DNA of 20,136 nt, taken from assembly GCA_002493945.1 (NCBI GenBank), contig DLAL01000042.1:1-20136 (forward strand), written 5' to 3'. The stretch is from Porphyromonadaceae bacterium UBA7048 (GTDB lineage: Bacteria > Bacteroidota > Bacteroidia > Bacteroidales > Muribaculaceae). The position numbers and the translations under genes were made by a program. Positions 7,646 through 14,153 of this stretch are shown here, piece after piece. Position 1 is the stretch's first letter, and every line of letters begins with the position of its first letter. The notes under the pieces are model-generated. The model saw only the letters and a list, made by a program, of their open reading frames with translations, did no database searches and was not told where the DNA came from.

Positions 7646-9013
7646 TTACTGGTTGGCAGTCTTGATCCAGCCCTTGTGCTGGAAGTCGCATCCGCGCCAG
7701 CCGTCCTCCACGCGCACGTATGTGGTGCGGATTTTGTCGGCGAGCCACTTGTCAACGATTTCCTGACGGCGGGCATTCTCGTACATATCCTTGATGGTCT
7801 GGTAGTCATCCGACAGATTGGCTGTGTGGGCGTCGATGCGGTTGGTCAGGCGTACCATGGCCACTATCTCGCGGTTGCGCTTGGGGTCGACCATGATGAA
7901 GGGCTTGGATATGTCGCCGGGCTGCATCTTGCCTACCTCGCGGGCTATCTCCTGCGGAAGTTCCGACATCTGGAAGCGTGTGGTACCGTCCTGCTGGTTC
8001 ACCATCACGCCGCGGCTCATGCGCGTGTCCTTGTCCTGCGACACATATCCCACGGCTTCCTCGAAGGTCAGCTCCTTCTTGTCCACGATGTCGGTGCGCA
8101 GACTGTCAAGACGCACCAGCGCATCCTGGAGGTCCTTCTCGGCCACCTTCGGCTTCAGGAGTATGTGGCGCGTATTGATGCGGTCGCCGCGCTTCTCGAT
8201 CAGCTGTATGATGTGGAAGCCGTACTCCGTCTCCACGATTTTCGATACTTTCTTGGGGTCGTTGAGGTTGAACGCCACTGCCGCGAACTCAGGCACGAGC
8301 TGTCCGCGTCCCATGAATCCGAGTTCACCGCCGCGCACGCTCGAGCCGTCCTCCGAGTAGAGGATGGCGAGGGTCGAGAAGTCGCTCTCGCCGCGGTTCA
8401 CGCGGTCGGCGTAGTCACGCAGACGCGCCTTCACGTCGTCGATTTCCTGACGCGGTATGACAGGATTGATGGTCAGCACCTGCACTTCCACCTGCAGAGG
8501 TACGAAGGGCACACTGTCGGCCGGCAGACGGTCGAAGTAGCGGCGCACGTCCGACGGCGTCACCTTCAGGTTCTTCGTCAGATTGTTGCGCACCTGCTGC
8601 ACGCGCGAGCGGTTGCGCATGTTCGTGGCGTAGTACTCGCGGATTTCGGCGAAGGGCTTGCGGAAGTACTGTTCCACTTTCTCGCGCGAACCGAGGTTGG
8701 TGATCAGATAGTTGAGCTGCGACTCCACCTGCATCTGCACCATCGACTCCTGTACTTCGATGGTGTCGATGTCGGCCTGATGCAGGAACAGGCGCTCGAT
8801 GGCTATCTGCTCGGGAATCACGCAGTAGGGGTCGCCGGCAATGGGCGTGCGGTCGCTCAGCATCTCCTGATAGGCCTGCTCGATTTCCGACTTATATATA
8901 GGCTCGTCGCCTATCATCCAGGCGACCTCTTCGATAACATTGTCCGATGTGCTTGCCCACAGAGTCATCCCCAGGGCAAGGGCCACAACTGCAAAAATGC
9001 TTTTTTTCTTCAT
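7646..9013 (-). CDS. SurA-like periplasmic peptidyl-prolyl isomerase (PpiC/parvulin)
   Basis: A 455-residue exported protein. The N-terminus MKKKSIFAVVALALGMTLWAS is a clear signal peptide. Residues 30-165 form a SurA-type helical chaperone part. A first parvulin domain (about 175-275) ends in the hallmark GGELGFMGRGQLVPEF then TEYGFHIIQL, and a second, more diverged one covers about 280-390 (TRHILLKPKV, later LPQEIAREVGKMQPGDIS). SurA proteins escort unfolded outer-membrane proteins through the periplasm and can isomerise proline bonds. It is the first gene of the envelope block, 32 or 56 bases upstream of the OstA-like gene depending on the start of the latter, and divergent from tRNA-Leu. 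Only a -7 box (TACCTTTG on the minus strand, 9042-9049) is visible ahead of it, without a well-placed TTTG. Confidence 0.92.
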   Translation of the reverse strand: MKKKSIFAVVALALGMTLWASTSDNVIEEVAWMIGDEPIYKSEIEQAYQEMLSDRTPIAGDPYCVIPEQIAIERLFLHQADIDTIEVQESMVQMQVESQLNYLITNLGSREKVEQYFRKPFAEIREYYATNMRNRSRVQQVRNNLTKNLKVTPSDVRRYFDRLPADSVPFVPLQVEVQVLTINPVIPRQEIDDVKARLRDYADRVNRGESDFSTLAILYSEDGSSVRGGELGFMGRGQLVPEFAAVAFNLNDPKKVSKIVETEYGFHIIQLIEKRGDRINTRHILLKPKVAEKDLQDALVRLDSLRTDIVDKKELTFEEAVGYVSQDKDTRMSRGVMVNQQDGTTRFQMSELPQEIAREVGKMQPGDISKPFIMVDPKRNREIVAMVRLTNRIDAHTANLSDDYQTIKDMYENARRQEIVDKWLADKIRTTYVRVEDGWRGCDFQHKGWIKTANQ

Positions 9014-9041
9014 AACATACCTTTAAGAAAGGGAACAATTG

Positions 9042-9049
9042 CAAAGGTA
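9042..9049 (-). promoter_or_regulatory. Probable -7 element for the SurA-like gene
   Basis: TACCTTTG on the minus strand, 28 bases before the ATG at 9013, matches TAnnTTTG. No TTTG stands 19-21 bases upstream (the nearest is at 12), so this is a partial match. The stretch 9050-9128 otherwise shows only AT-rich spacer. Confidence 0.5.
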
Positions 9050-9128
9050 CACCATTTTTCCCAAACCAGCCTTATTGTTAATGATTTTTATTATTTACCT
9101 TCGCCGTCACGGGAGGCCTGATAAAAAT

Positions 9129-9159
9129 TTTGCAGACTGAGGAAATATTCTTACCTTTG
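9129..9159 (+). promoter_or_regulatory. Bacteroidota-type promoter for tRNA-Leu
   Basis: TTTG (9129-9132), 19 bases, then TACCTTTG (9152-9159) is a full match to the -33/-7 consensus. The tRNA begins 9 bases after the -7 box. Confidence 0.75.
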
Positions 9160-9168
9160 CACCACGAA

Positions 9169-9250
9169 GCCCGAATGGCGGAATTGGTAGACGCGACGGT
9201 CTCAAACACCGTTGGAGCGATCCGTCCCGGTTCGATCCCGGGTTCGGGTA
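9169..9250 (+). tRNA. tRNA-Leu (anticodon CAA)
   Basis: A cloverleaf can be read by eye. The acceptor arms are GCCCGAA (9169-9175) and TTCGGGT (9243-9249), with a closing G-U pair. There is a D-arm (GGCGGAATTGGTAGACGC), an anticodon stem ACGGT/ACCGT with loop CTCAAAC giving anticodon CAA, a long variable arm (the class II mark of Leu/Ser/Tyr) and a T-arm CCCGGTTCGATCCCGGG. The discriminator A is at 9250; the CCA end is not encoded (ACAGG follows). It has its own promoter and terminator, so it is transcribed alone. Its 3' end is the left border of the AT-rich island. Confidence 0.95.
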
Positions 9251-9254
9251 CAGG

Positions 9255-9292
9255 TAATGACTGATATCAAACGGTATCAGTCATTATTTTTT
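9255..9292 (+). terminator. Intrinsic terminator of tRNA-Leu
   Basis: A perfect 12-bp stem, TAATGACTGATA (9255-9266) and TATCAGTCATTA (9275-9286), with an 8-base loop and then six T (9287-9292). It starts 5 bases after the tRNA and ends at the group II intron boundary. A diverged second copy is at about 12597-12635. Confidence 0.88.
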
Positions 9293-9293
9293 A

Positions 9294-10059
9294 GTATGAC
9301 GGGCATGTCATACATCTGTGGTGAAAGTCCACAATGGGCGTAGTTGCCGACGAACCCCGTAGCGACTTGCAAGTTTCGAGTGGTGACGCTCGGGAGAGAA
9401 GAAGCAATAGCGAACTCGTGGCCTGACGAACAGAAACCTAATACCAAGGCGTATCAAGCGGACTAGCTGGCTAAAGACAGTGAAGTTCCCAAAGGCAACC
9501 GTAACCTTGATGCGTAAATTAGGCGGGTAAACGAGGAAAGATGTATGGCTTATCCCGCGAGGCCTCGGCAGTCCGCAAGGATAGTAACAACGAATGTCGA
9601 GAAGTCAGCTGAGACTGAAGTTGCCGACCGCGAGAGAGGCAAGGCGAGGGGCCGAATAACTTGTAACGTTAATCAAGAATGTATGTTCCGAAACATGTAG
9701 CCGAAGAGTTGACATAGGCAAAGCGTATATGAATCAAAACCAGCGAAGAAGGTAGTCAATATGTCTTAGGGTACGGAGATTAAGAAAGACGGAAGATGAA
9801 ACCGAATAGACGACTTGGGCAAACTCACGTCCTATTGAGACGACCGCTACGAATGGGTGGCATGAAAAAACTGCGTGGCAAGGGCAATCTCAAAAGATAT
9901 ATTTGTACGCAGAGGATCCGTCAGTTATGCTGGTTACTATACGGTTAGGTACTCTTTGAAAACAAATTAAACTGCCGTATACCGAACGGTACGTACGGTG
10001 GTGTGAGAGGAAAGGAAACGAAAGTAGGTCAGAAAACTTTCGTTTCCCGACTTACTCGG
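9294..10059 (+). mobile_element. ORF-less group II intron
   Basis: About 765 bases without a sizeable reading frame but with group II ribozyme features. Domain V is recognisable at about 9970-10003: ACTGCCGTATACCGAACGG then TACGTACGGTGGT, folding to the usual two-stem hairpin with an AA-centred tip, followed by the common GTGTGAGAGG. A domain VI-like stem follows: GGAAACGAAAGT (10014-10025) pairs with ACTTTCGTTTCC (10036-10047), then CGACTTACTCGGT, the typical 3' end. The 5' part contains GTGGTGAAAGTCCAC and a long GA-rich domain I-like region. No reverse transcriptase or maturase is present, so movement or efficient splicing would need a protein from elsewhere. Ends are estimates: the left end is set where GTATGAC follows the terminator, the right end near ACTCGGT. 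It sits right behind an intrinsic terminator, a target type known for some bacterial group II introns. Confidence 0.8.
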
Positions 10060-10135
10060 TTTTTCATCGCCACGTAACTCATCGGTCTGCTCATATATAA
10101 GGTCCAAGCATTTTGTTGTAAGAATTGGTTCTATG

Positions 10136-10167
10136 TTTGCTTAATTCAAGTATTATCACTAATTTTG
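10136..10167 (+). promoter_or_regulatory. Promoter of the restriction-modification operon, likely giving a leaderless mRNA
   Basis: TTTG (10136-10139), 20 bases, then TAATTTTG (10160-10167) is a full -33/-7 match. The endonuclease ATG at 10172 is only 4 bases past the -7 box, which places the expected transcription start on or next to the start codon. The stretch 10060-10135 between intron and promoter shows nothing else recognisable. Confidence 0.7.
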
Positions 10168-10171
10168 CTTT

Positions 10172-10837
10172 ATGAAGGAAAAGCTAACGATAGAATCATT
10201 AATCACTGAGGCTGAACATTTTTGTTCGCTCAATTCAGGTGTATATAAAAGCGAGCTCTTTGGGGTTACTGACGGAAAGGCTGTCGGTACGTTTGTTGAA
10301 CATCTTTTCAAGCAATTTCTTGAAGAGCGTTACGAAATGGAAGTTGGCAATTCCGCCAATGGATTGGATTTACCATCTGTGAATACGGATATTAAAGTCA
10401 CATCAATAAAACAACCGCAGTCAAGTTGTCCTTTTGAGGATAGCAAACAAAAAATATTTGGATTAGGCTACAACCTCCTCGTCTTTGTCTATAAAAAATA
10501 TGATGACTCAAAGAAAAAGAAGGGTATGTTGGATTTTGTTTCATGCAACTTTATTGATAAATGCCGAACAGCGGATTTTCAAACTACCACAGGCTTGCAT
10601 AAAATAATATCGAATCAGGGCAATCAGGATGATATTTTTGCATTCTTGGCAGAGCATAACATTCCAAGCGATGAAGTGACTCTATATAACATGGCAGGCG
10701 ACATTCTGAAAAATCCTCCTCAAATTGGATACTTAACAATATCAAATGCTCTTCAGTGGCGACTTCAATATGGAAGAATTGTGTCTATGACGGATAAAGT
10801 GGATGGCATTGAACAGATAATCAAGTTTTCAAAATGA
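10172..10837 (+). CDS. Type II restriction endonuclease, PD-(D/E)XK fold
   Basis: A 221-residue protein. The probable catalytic core is E44 in GTFVEHLF (helix), D66 in GLDLPSV and D73-I-K75 in TDIKVTS, that is D-(X6)-DxK. The block TSIKQPQSSCPF then KQKIFGLGYNLLVFVY resembles a known family of bacterial restriction enzymes that pair with an adenine methyltransferase. The tail QIGYLTISNALQWRLQYGRIV is also typical by my recollection. It would cut unmethylated DNA at a site protected by the partner; the recognition sequence cannot be read. It overlaps the methyltransferase gene by 4 bases (ATGA, 10834-10837). No other in-frame ATG lies near enough to replace the one at 10172. The gene is much more AT-rich than its neighbours, indicating transfer. 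Confidence 0.8.
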   Translation: MKEKLTIESLITEAEHFCSLNSGVYKSELFGVTDGKAVGTFVEHLFKQFLEERYEMEVGNSANGLDLPSVNTDIKVTSIKQPQSSCPFEDSKQKIFGLGYNLLVFVYKKYDDSKKKKGMLDFVSCNFIDKCRTADFQTTTGLHKIISNQGNQDDIFAFLAEHNIPSDEVTLYNMAGDILKNPPQIGYLTISNALQWRLQYGRIVSMTDKVDGIEQIIKFSK

Positions 10838-12495
10838 GAAATTTGATTAACCTCATTCGCAATAAAGACTACACTGAAGCCAATTCCATAATTAGATTGC
10901 TTAGTGGAATCGTTGACTACTTCTCTTCAGAGCAAGAGAAAACTGATTTCATTGCCATTGTCGAAGTTGATACCTCCGTTGTATGCGAAGATAGGGTATC
11001 TTATGGTGATTGGCAAACTCCAGTGTCATTGGCAGAAAAAATATGTGATATTCATCTATCAAAGTTTGGCAGCCCAGATGTAGTAATAGAGCCTACATGT
11101 GGACTTGGGGCTTTTGTATTATCTGCGTTGAAGAGATTTCAGAATATTAAAGAATTATATGCTATAGAGATTAATAGTCAATACACATCTGAATTAAAGC
11201 TGAAAATCCTGTCAAATGCCTTAAGCTCTCCATCCCAGAACCATCCTGATATTTATATCTATAATACAGATTTTTTTGAGTTTGATTTTATACCCATAAT
11301 TGAGAAAAGTAAACGAATGGGATGGAATATGGCTGTTATTGGAAATCCGCCATGGGTAACGAACAGCACTCAAGGGAAAAACAATTCTAAGAATATTCCA
11401 TTGAAGAGTAATATTTTCAAGTTAAAAGGTATTGATGCTATAACAGGTAGAAGTAATTTTGACATAAGCGAGTATATCACGCTAAAATTACTATATTTAT
11501 CAGAGATAACTAAAGGAGGTATCTCCGTCCTTCTAAAAAATTCTGTTATTCGAAACATCTTAATTAAACAGCATACCGAGAGGTTGCATCTTGGAAATAT
11601 CGAACAAAAATTGATTGATGCATATAACGAGTTCGATGTTTCAGTAGATGCATCATGTTTTTTTGCTCAATTAGGATGTCCCCCATCTTTTATATGCAAC
11701 GTCTCAGATTTTTATTCAAACATATATATTCAGCAATATGGGTGGGTAAATGAATCTTTCGTTTCTGATACAAAATCATATAATTTAGTTTCAAAATACG
11801 ATGGTAAATCTTCTTATATATGGCGTTCTGGCATTAAACACGATTGCGCCTCTATCTTGGAACTAACTCTTTCGGATGGTATATACACAAATGGGTTGGG
11901 AGAAACGGTAAAGATAGAGGAAGATTTGATTTTCCCTTTACTGAAAAGTTCAGATATAAATAACTATCAGAGGAATCATTTTAGAAAATTTATAATCGTA
12001 CCACAACGAAGAGTTGGAGATAATACTTCGGAATTGAAATATTCACATCCCCTTGCATTTTCATATTTGTCTAAATATGAAAATGTATTTTCAAGTAGAA
12101 AAAGTAGTATATATAAAGGGAAAGATAAGTTTAGTATTTTCGGAATAGGCGATTATTCATTTAAACCATATAAAATCGTCGTTTCCTCATTATATAAGTC
12201 CCCTAGGTTTATTTTAGTTTCACAAATTGATGGAAAACCAATCATGGTGGATGACACATGCTATCAGCTTGACTTTGATAGTTTAGAAGAAGCAAAATGT
12301 ATCTTGGACGCCCTTAACAGTAATGAAATATGTTCTTTATTGCAATCATTGGTTTTCAAAGATGCAAAAAGAGTTGTGACAAAAAGTCTTCTCATGAGGC
12401 TTGATTTAGTGCAACTGTGTAAAGATAAGGGGATTATGATAGCTTCGCAACGTTTTAACAACGGTGCCGTCCAACAATTATCTCTTTTTGATTAA
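10834..12495 (+). CDS. N6-adenine DNA methyltransferase of a type II restriction-modification system
   Basis: A 553-residue class I SAM-dependent methyltransferase. Motifs in order: GDWQTP (58-63, motif X region, before motif I as in the gamma class), EPTCGLGAF (86-94, SAM-binding motif I), AIEIN (110-114, motif II with acidic E112), NTDFFEFD (144-151, motif III) and NPPW (171-174, catalytic motif IV that marks N6-adenine transfer). The roughly 350 residues after motif IV contain the target-recognition part. It methylates the host DNA at the site cut by its partner. Translation is coupled to the endonuclease through the ATGA overlap, so the endonuclease is made first, with no separate controller gene visible. 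Base composition is AT-rich like the endonuclease, consistent with joint transfer. Confidence 0.9.
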   Translation: MRNLINLIRNKDYTEANSIIRLLSGIVDYFSSEQEKTDFIAIVEVDTSVVCEDRVSYGDWQTPVSLAEKICDIHLSKFGSPDVVIEPTCGLGAFVLSALKRFQNIKELYAIEINSQYTSELKLKILSNALSSPSQNHPDIYIYNTDFFEFDFIPIIEKSKRMGWNMAVIGNPPWVTNSTQGKNNSKNIPLKSNIFKLKGIDAITGRSNFDISEYITLKLLYLSEITKGGISVLLKNSVIRNILIKQHTERLHLGNIEQKLIDAYNEFDVSVDASCFFAQLGCPPSFICNVSDFYSNIYIQQYGWVNESFVSDTKSYNLVSKYDGKSSYIWRSGIKHDCASILELTLSDGIYTNGLGETVKIEEDLIFPLLKSSDINNYQRNHFRKFIIVPQRRVGDNTSELKYSHPLAFSYLSKYENVFSSRKSSIYKGKDKFSIFGIGDYSFKPYKIVVSSLYKSPRFILVSQIDGKPIMVDDTCYQLDFDSLEEAKCILDALNSNEICSLLQSLVFKDAKRVVTKSLLMRLDLVQLCKDKGIMIASQRFNNGAVQQLSLFD

Positions 12496-12596
12496 CTTGT
12501 TATAGTTTCTCAGGCTCGGGTATCCAATGACGTTATTTTTCATAATCGTGTTAAATCGGCCAGGATTGGTTCTAATACGTATGATTGGGTGTATAG
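12496..12596 (+). other. Island right end: spacer with tRNA-like remnants
   Basis: Non-coding. It holds TCGGGTA (12516-12522) followed closely by AATGAC (12526-12531), echoing the tRNA-Leu 3' end and the sequence after it (TCGGGTA 9244-9250, AATGAC 9256-9261). It also holds a stretch from GGTTC to GATTGGGTGTATAGAT, about 12567-12598, that lines up with the tRNA T-arm and 3' end with many changes. No cloverleaf forms, so these would be remnants at most. Confidence 0.4.
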
Positions 12597-12635
12597 ATAA
12601 TGATTGATATCGTTTGATTTCGGTCATTATTTTTT
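12597..12635 (+). terminator. Terminator of the restriction-modification operon (diverged copy of the tRNA-Leu terminator)
   Basis: ATAATGATTGA (12597-12607) pairs with TCGGTCATTAT (12620-12630), using two G-U pairs, followed by six T (12630-12635). Loop and flanks align with 9255-9294, including TCATTATTTTTTAG at the end. It stands 102 bases after the methyltransferase stop and reads in the same direction. Confidence 0.65.
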
Positions 12636-12775
12636 AGGGGAAACCGTGCTCTGCAGATTGGTGCGTTGCGAGTATGGTTAATCTTTAGCAGCATAGATGA
12701 GATGCTGCCATTGCTGACCAGAGCCCTTATGTGCATGGTAACCATCGCTAAATAATCGTGTCGCTTGAAGAACGC
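12636..12775. other. Intergenic spacer, little recognisable
   Basis: There is no open frame of note. A small hairpin, GCAGCAT (12688-12694) with ATGCTGC (12702-12708), is visible. Together with the terminators on either side it fills the 348-base gap between two converging operons. Base composition returns toward that of the host here. Confidence 0.5.
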
Positions 12776-12816
12776 AGCGCCGGAGGGACGCGGTGTTGTC
12801 GCATCCCTCCGGCGCT
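12776..12816 (-). terminator. Terminator hairpin behind frr
   Basis: A perfect 13-bp GC-rich stem, AGCGCCGGAGGGA (12776-12788) with TCCCTCCGGCGCT (12804-12816), 28 bases past the frr stop. On the minus strand the following GCGTTCTTC is only weakly T-rich, so termination strength is uncertain, but the position at the end of a six-gene run fits. Confidence 0.7.
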
Positions 12817-12843
12817 ATACCGGCACAGCGGTGAGGCTGTATC

Positions 12844-13404
12844 TTATACGGTCAGGATTTCCTTCTCTTTGGCAGCGAAGATTTCGTCGATGCGTTTGAG
12901 GAACTTGTCGTGAATCTTCTGTACCTGGGCTTCGGCGTCCTTCTCGACGTCTTCGGGCATACCCTGCTTCACGGCTTTCTTGAGGCCGTCGATGGCGTCG
13001 CGGCGGGCGTTGCGCACCGATACCTTGGCGTTTTCGGCTTCGGCCTTGCACTGCTTCACCAGAGCCTTGCGGCGGTCTTCGGTCAGCGGCGGGATGGCCA
13101 GGCGGATGACTTCGCCGTTGTTCTCGGGAGTGATGCCCACTTCCGAGTTGATGATGGCCTTCTCGATGGCCTTGAACATGGCCTTCTCCCAGGGAGTGAT
13201 GGCTATGGTGCGAGCGTCGGGCACGGAGATGTTGGCCACGTTCGATACGGGGACTAAGGAGCCGTAGTACTCCACGCGTACGCCGTCGAGGATTTTGGCG
13301 TTGGCCTTGCCTGCGCGGATGCGCGACAGGGTCTCGTCAAGATATGCCACGGCGAGTTCCATCTTCTCGGCTGCCGGGTCGATATACGTTTTCGGATCTG
13401 TCAT
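12844..13404 (-). CDS. frr: Ribosome recycling factor
   Basis: A 186-residue cytoplasmic protein that, with EF-G, splits ribosomes after termination. Family features are seen throughout: LSRIRAGKANAKILDGVRVEYYGS near the start, PWEKAMFKAIEKAI in the middle, then PPLTEDRRKALVKQ and the SVRNARRDA segment. Length is standard (about 185). The start is the ATG at 13404; an in-frame TTG at 13410 would add two residues and is not needed. It lies 22 bases behind pyrH, a gene order conserved in very many bacteria, and ends the operon ahead of a strong hairpin. Confidence 0.97.
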   Translation of the reverse strand: MTDPKTYIDPAAEKMELAVAYLDETLSRIRAGKANAKILDGVRVEYYGSLVPVSNVANISVPDARTIAITPWEKAMFKAIEKAIINSEVGITPENNGEVIRLAIPPLTEDRRKALVKQCKAEAENAKVSVRNARRDAIDGLKKAVKQGMPEDVEKDAEAQVQKIHDKFLKRIDEIFAAKEKEILTV

Positions 13405-13426
13405 AATCAAGTGGTATTTTATTGGT

Positions 13427-14137
13427 TCAGTAGACTAAGGTGCCGATGTTGTCGCCGCCGAGGACCTTGAGCAGGTTGCCCGGAGTGTCCATGTCGAAGA
13501 CGATGATCTTCATGCCGTTGTCGCGGCAGAGGGTGGTGGCGGTGAGGTCCATGATTTTCAGGCCGCGGTTGTAGATTTCGTCGTAGGATATCGACTCGAA
13601 CTTCGTGGCCGTGGGATCTTTCTCGGGGTCGGCGGTGTATATGCCGTCCACGCGGGTGCCCTTGAGCATCACTTCTGCCTTGATCTCCACGGCGCGGAGC
13701 GCTGCGGCGGTGTCGGTGGTGAAGTAGGGGTTGCCTGTGCCGCCGGCTATGATGGCTATGGTGCCGTCGGCTATGGTCTCGCATGCGCGTGCCGGGCTGT
13801 ACGGCTCGCCGATGGGGAACATGCCGATGGACGTCAGCACGCGTGCCTTGGCTCCGGTGCTCTCGAGAGCCGAGCTGAGTGCCAGCGAGTTGATGACGGT
13901 GGCGAGCATGCCCATCTGGTCGCCCTTGACGCGGTCGAAGCCCTTGGCGGCGCCTGACAGGCCGCGGAAGATGTTTCCGCCGCCTATGACTATGCCTATG
14001 CCTGTGCCGGAGTCTGCGAGTCCCTTGATTTCACGGGCGTAGTCGTTCAGACGCACGGGGTCGATGCCGTAGCCCTGGGCGCCCATCAGCGATTCGCCGC
14101 TGAGCTTCAGAAGTATTCTGTGATATTTGGGAGTCAT
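13427..14137 (-). CDS. pyrH: UMP kinase
   Basis: A 236-residue bacterial-type uridylate kinase (amino-acid-kinase fold) that makes UDP from UMP for pyrimidine nucleotide supply. Features: ILLKLSGESLMG (8-19, phosphate-binding), IGGGNIFRG (51-59), the KGDQMGMLAT region, a TGNPYFTTDTAAALRA segment and the terminal MDTPGNLLKVLGGDNIGT. The ATG at 14137 gives the normal length; the frame stays open upstream to 14170, but that would overlap the previous gene. It follows the zinc-ribbon gene by 16 bases and precedes frr by 22. Confidence 0.97.
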   Translation of the reverse strand: MTPKYHRILLKLSGESLMGAQGYGIDPVRLNDYAREIKGLADSGTGIGIVIGGGNIFRGLSGAAKGFDRVKGDQMGMLATVINSLALSSALESTGAKARVLTSIGMFPIGEPYSPARACETIADGTIAIIAGGTGNPYFTTDTAAALRAVEIKAEVMLKGTRVDGIYTADPEKDPTATKFESISYDEIYNRGLKIMDLTATTLCRDNGMKIIVFDMDTPGNLLKVLGGDNIGTLVY

Positions 14138-14153
14138 GGTCGTCGGGCAGGGA

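Noticed and set aside
7614..7748. N-terminal extension of the OstA-like protein up to 7748
   Set aside because: It overlaps the end of the chaperone gene by about 100 bases and buries the signal peptide inside the protein.
7574..9121. Plus-strand open frame of 515 codons opposite the SurA-like gene
   Set aside because: The minus-strand frame has a signal peptide and parvulin motifs; the plus frame has none and is a mirror artefact.
9294..10059. Possible intron-encoded reverse transcriptase, or its remnant near 9798-9949
   Set aside because: The short frame beginning MKPNRRLGQTHVLLRR shows no reverse transcriptase, maturase or endonuclease motif, and there is no room for a full protein.
12540..12600. 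A second tRNA gene behind the methyltransferase
   Set aside because: Only the 3' part resembles tRNA-Leu; the T-stem does not pair and no acceptor or anticodon arm forms. Kept only as a possible remnant.
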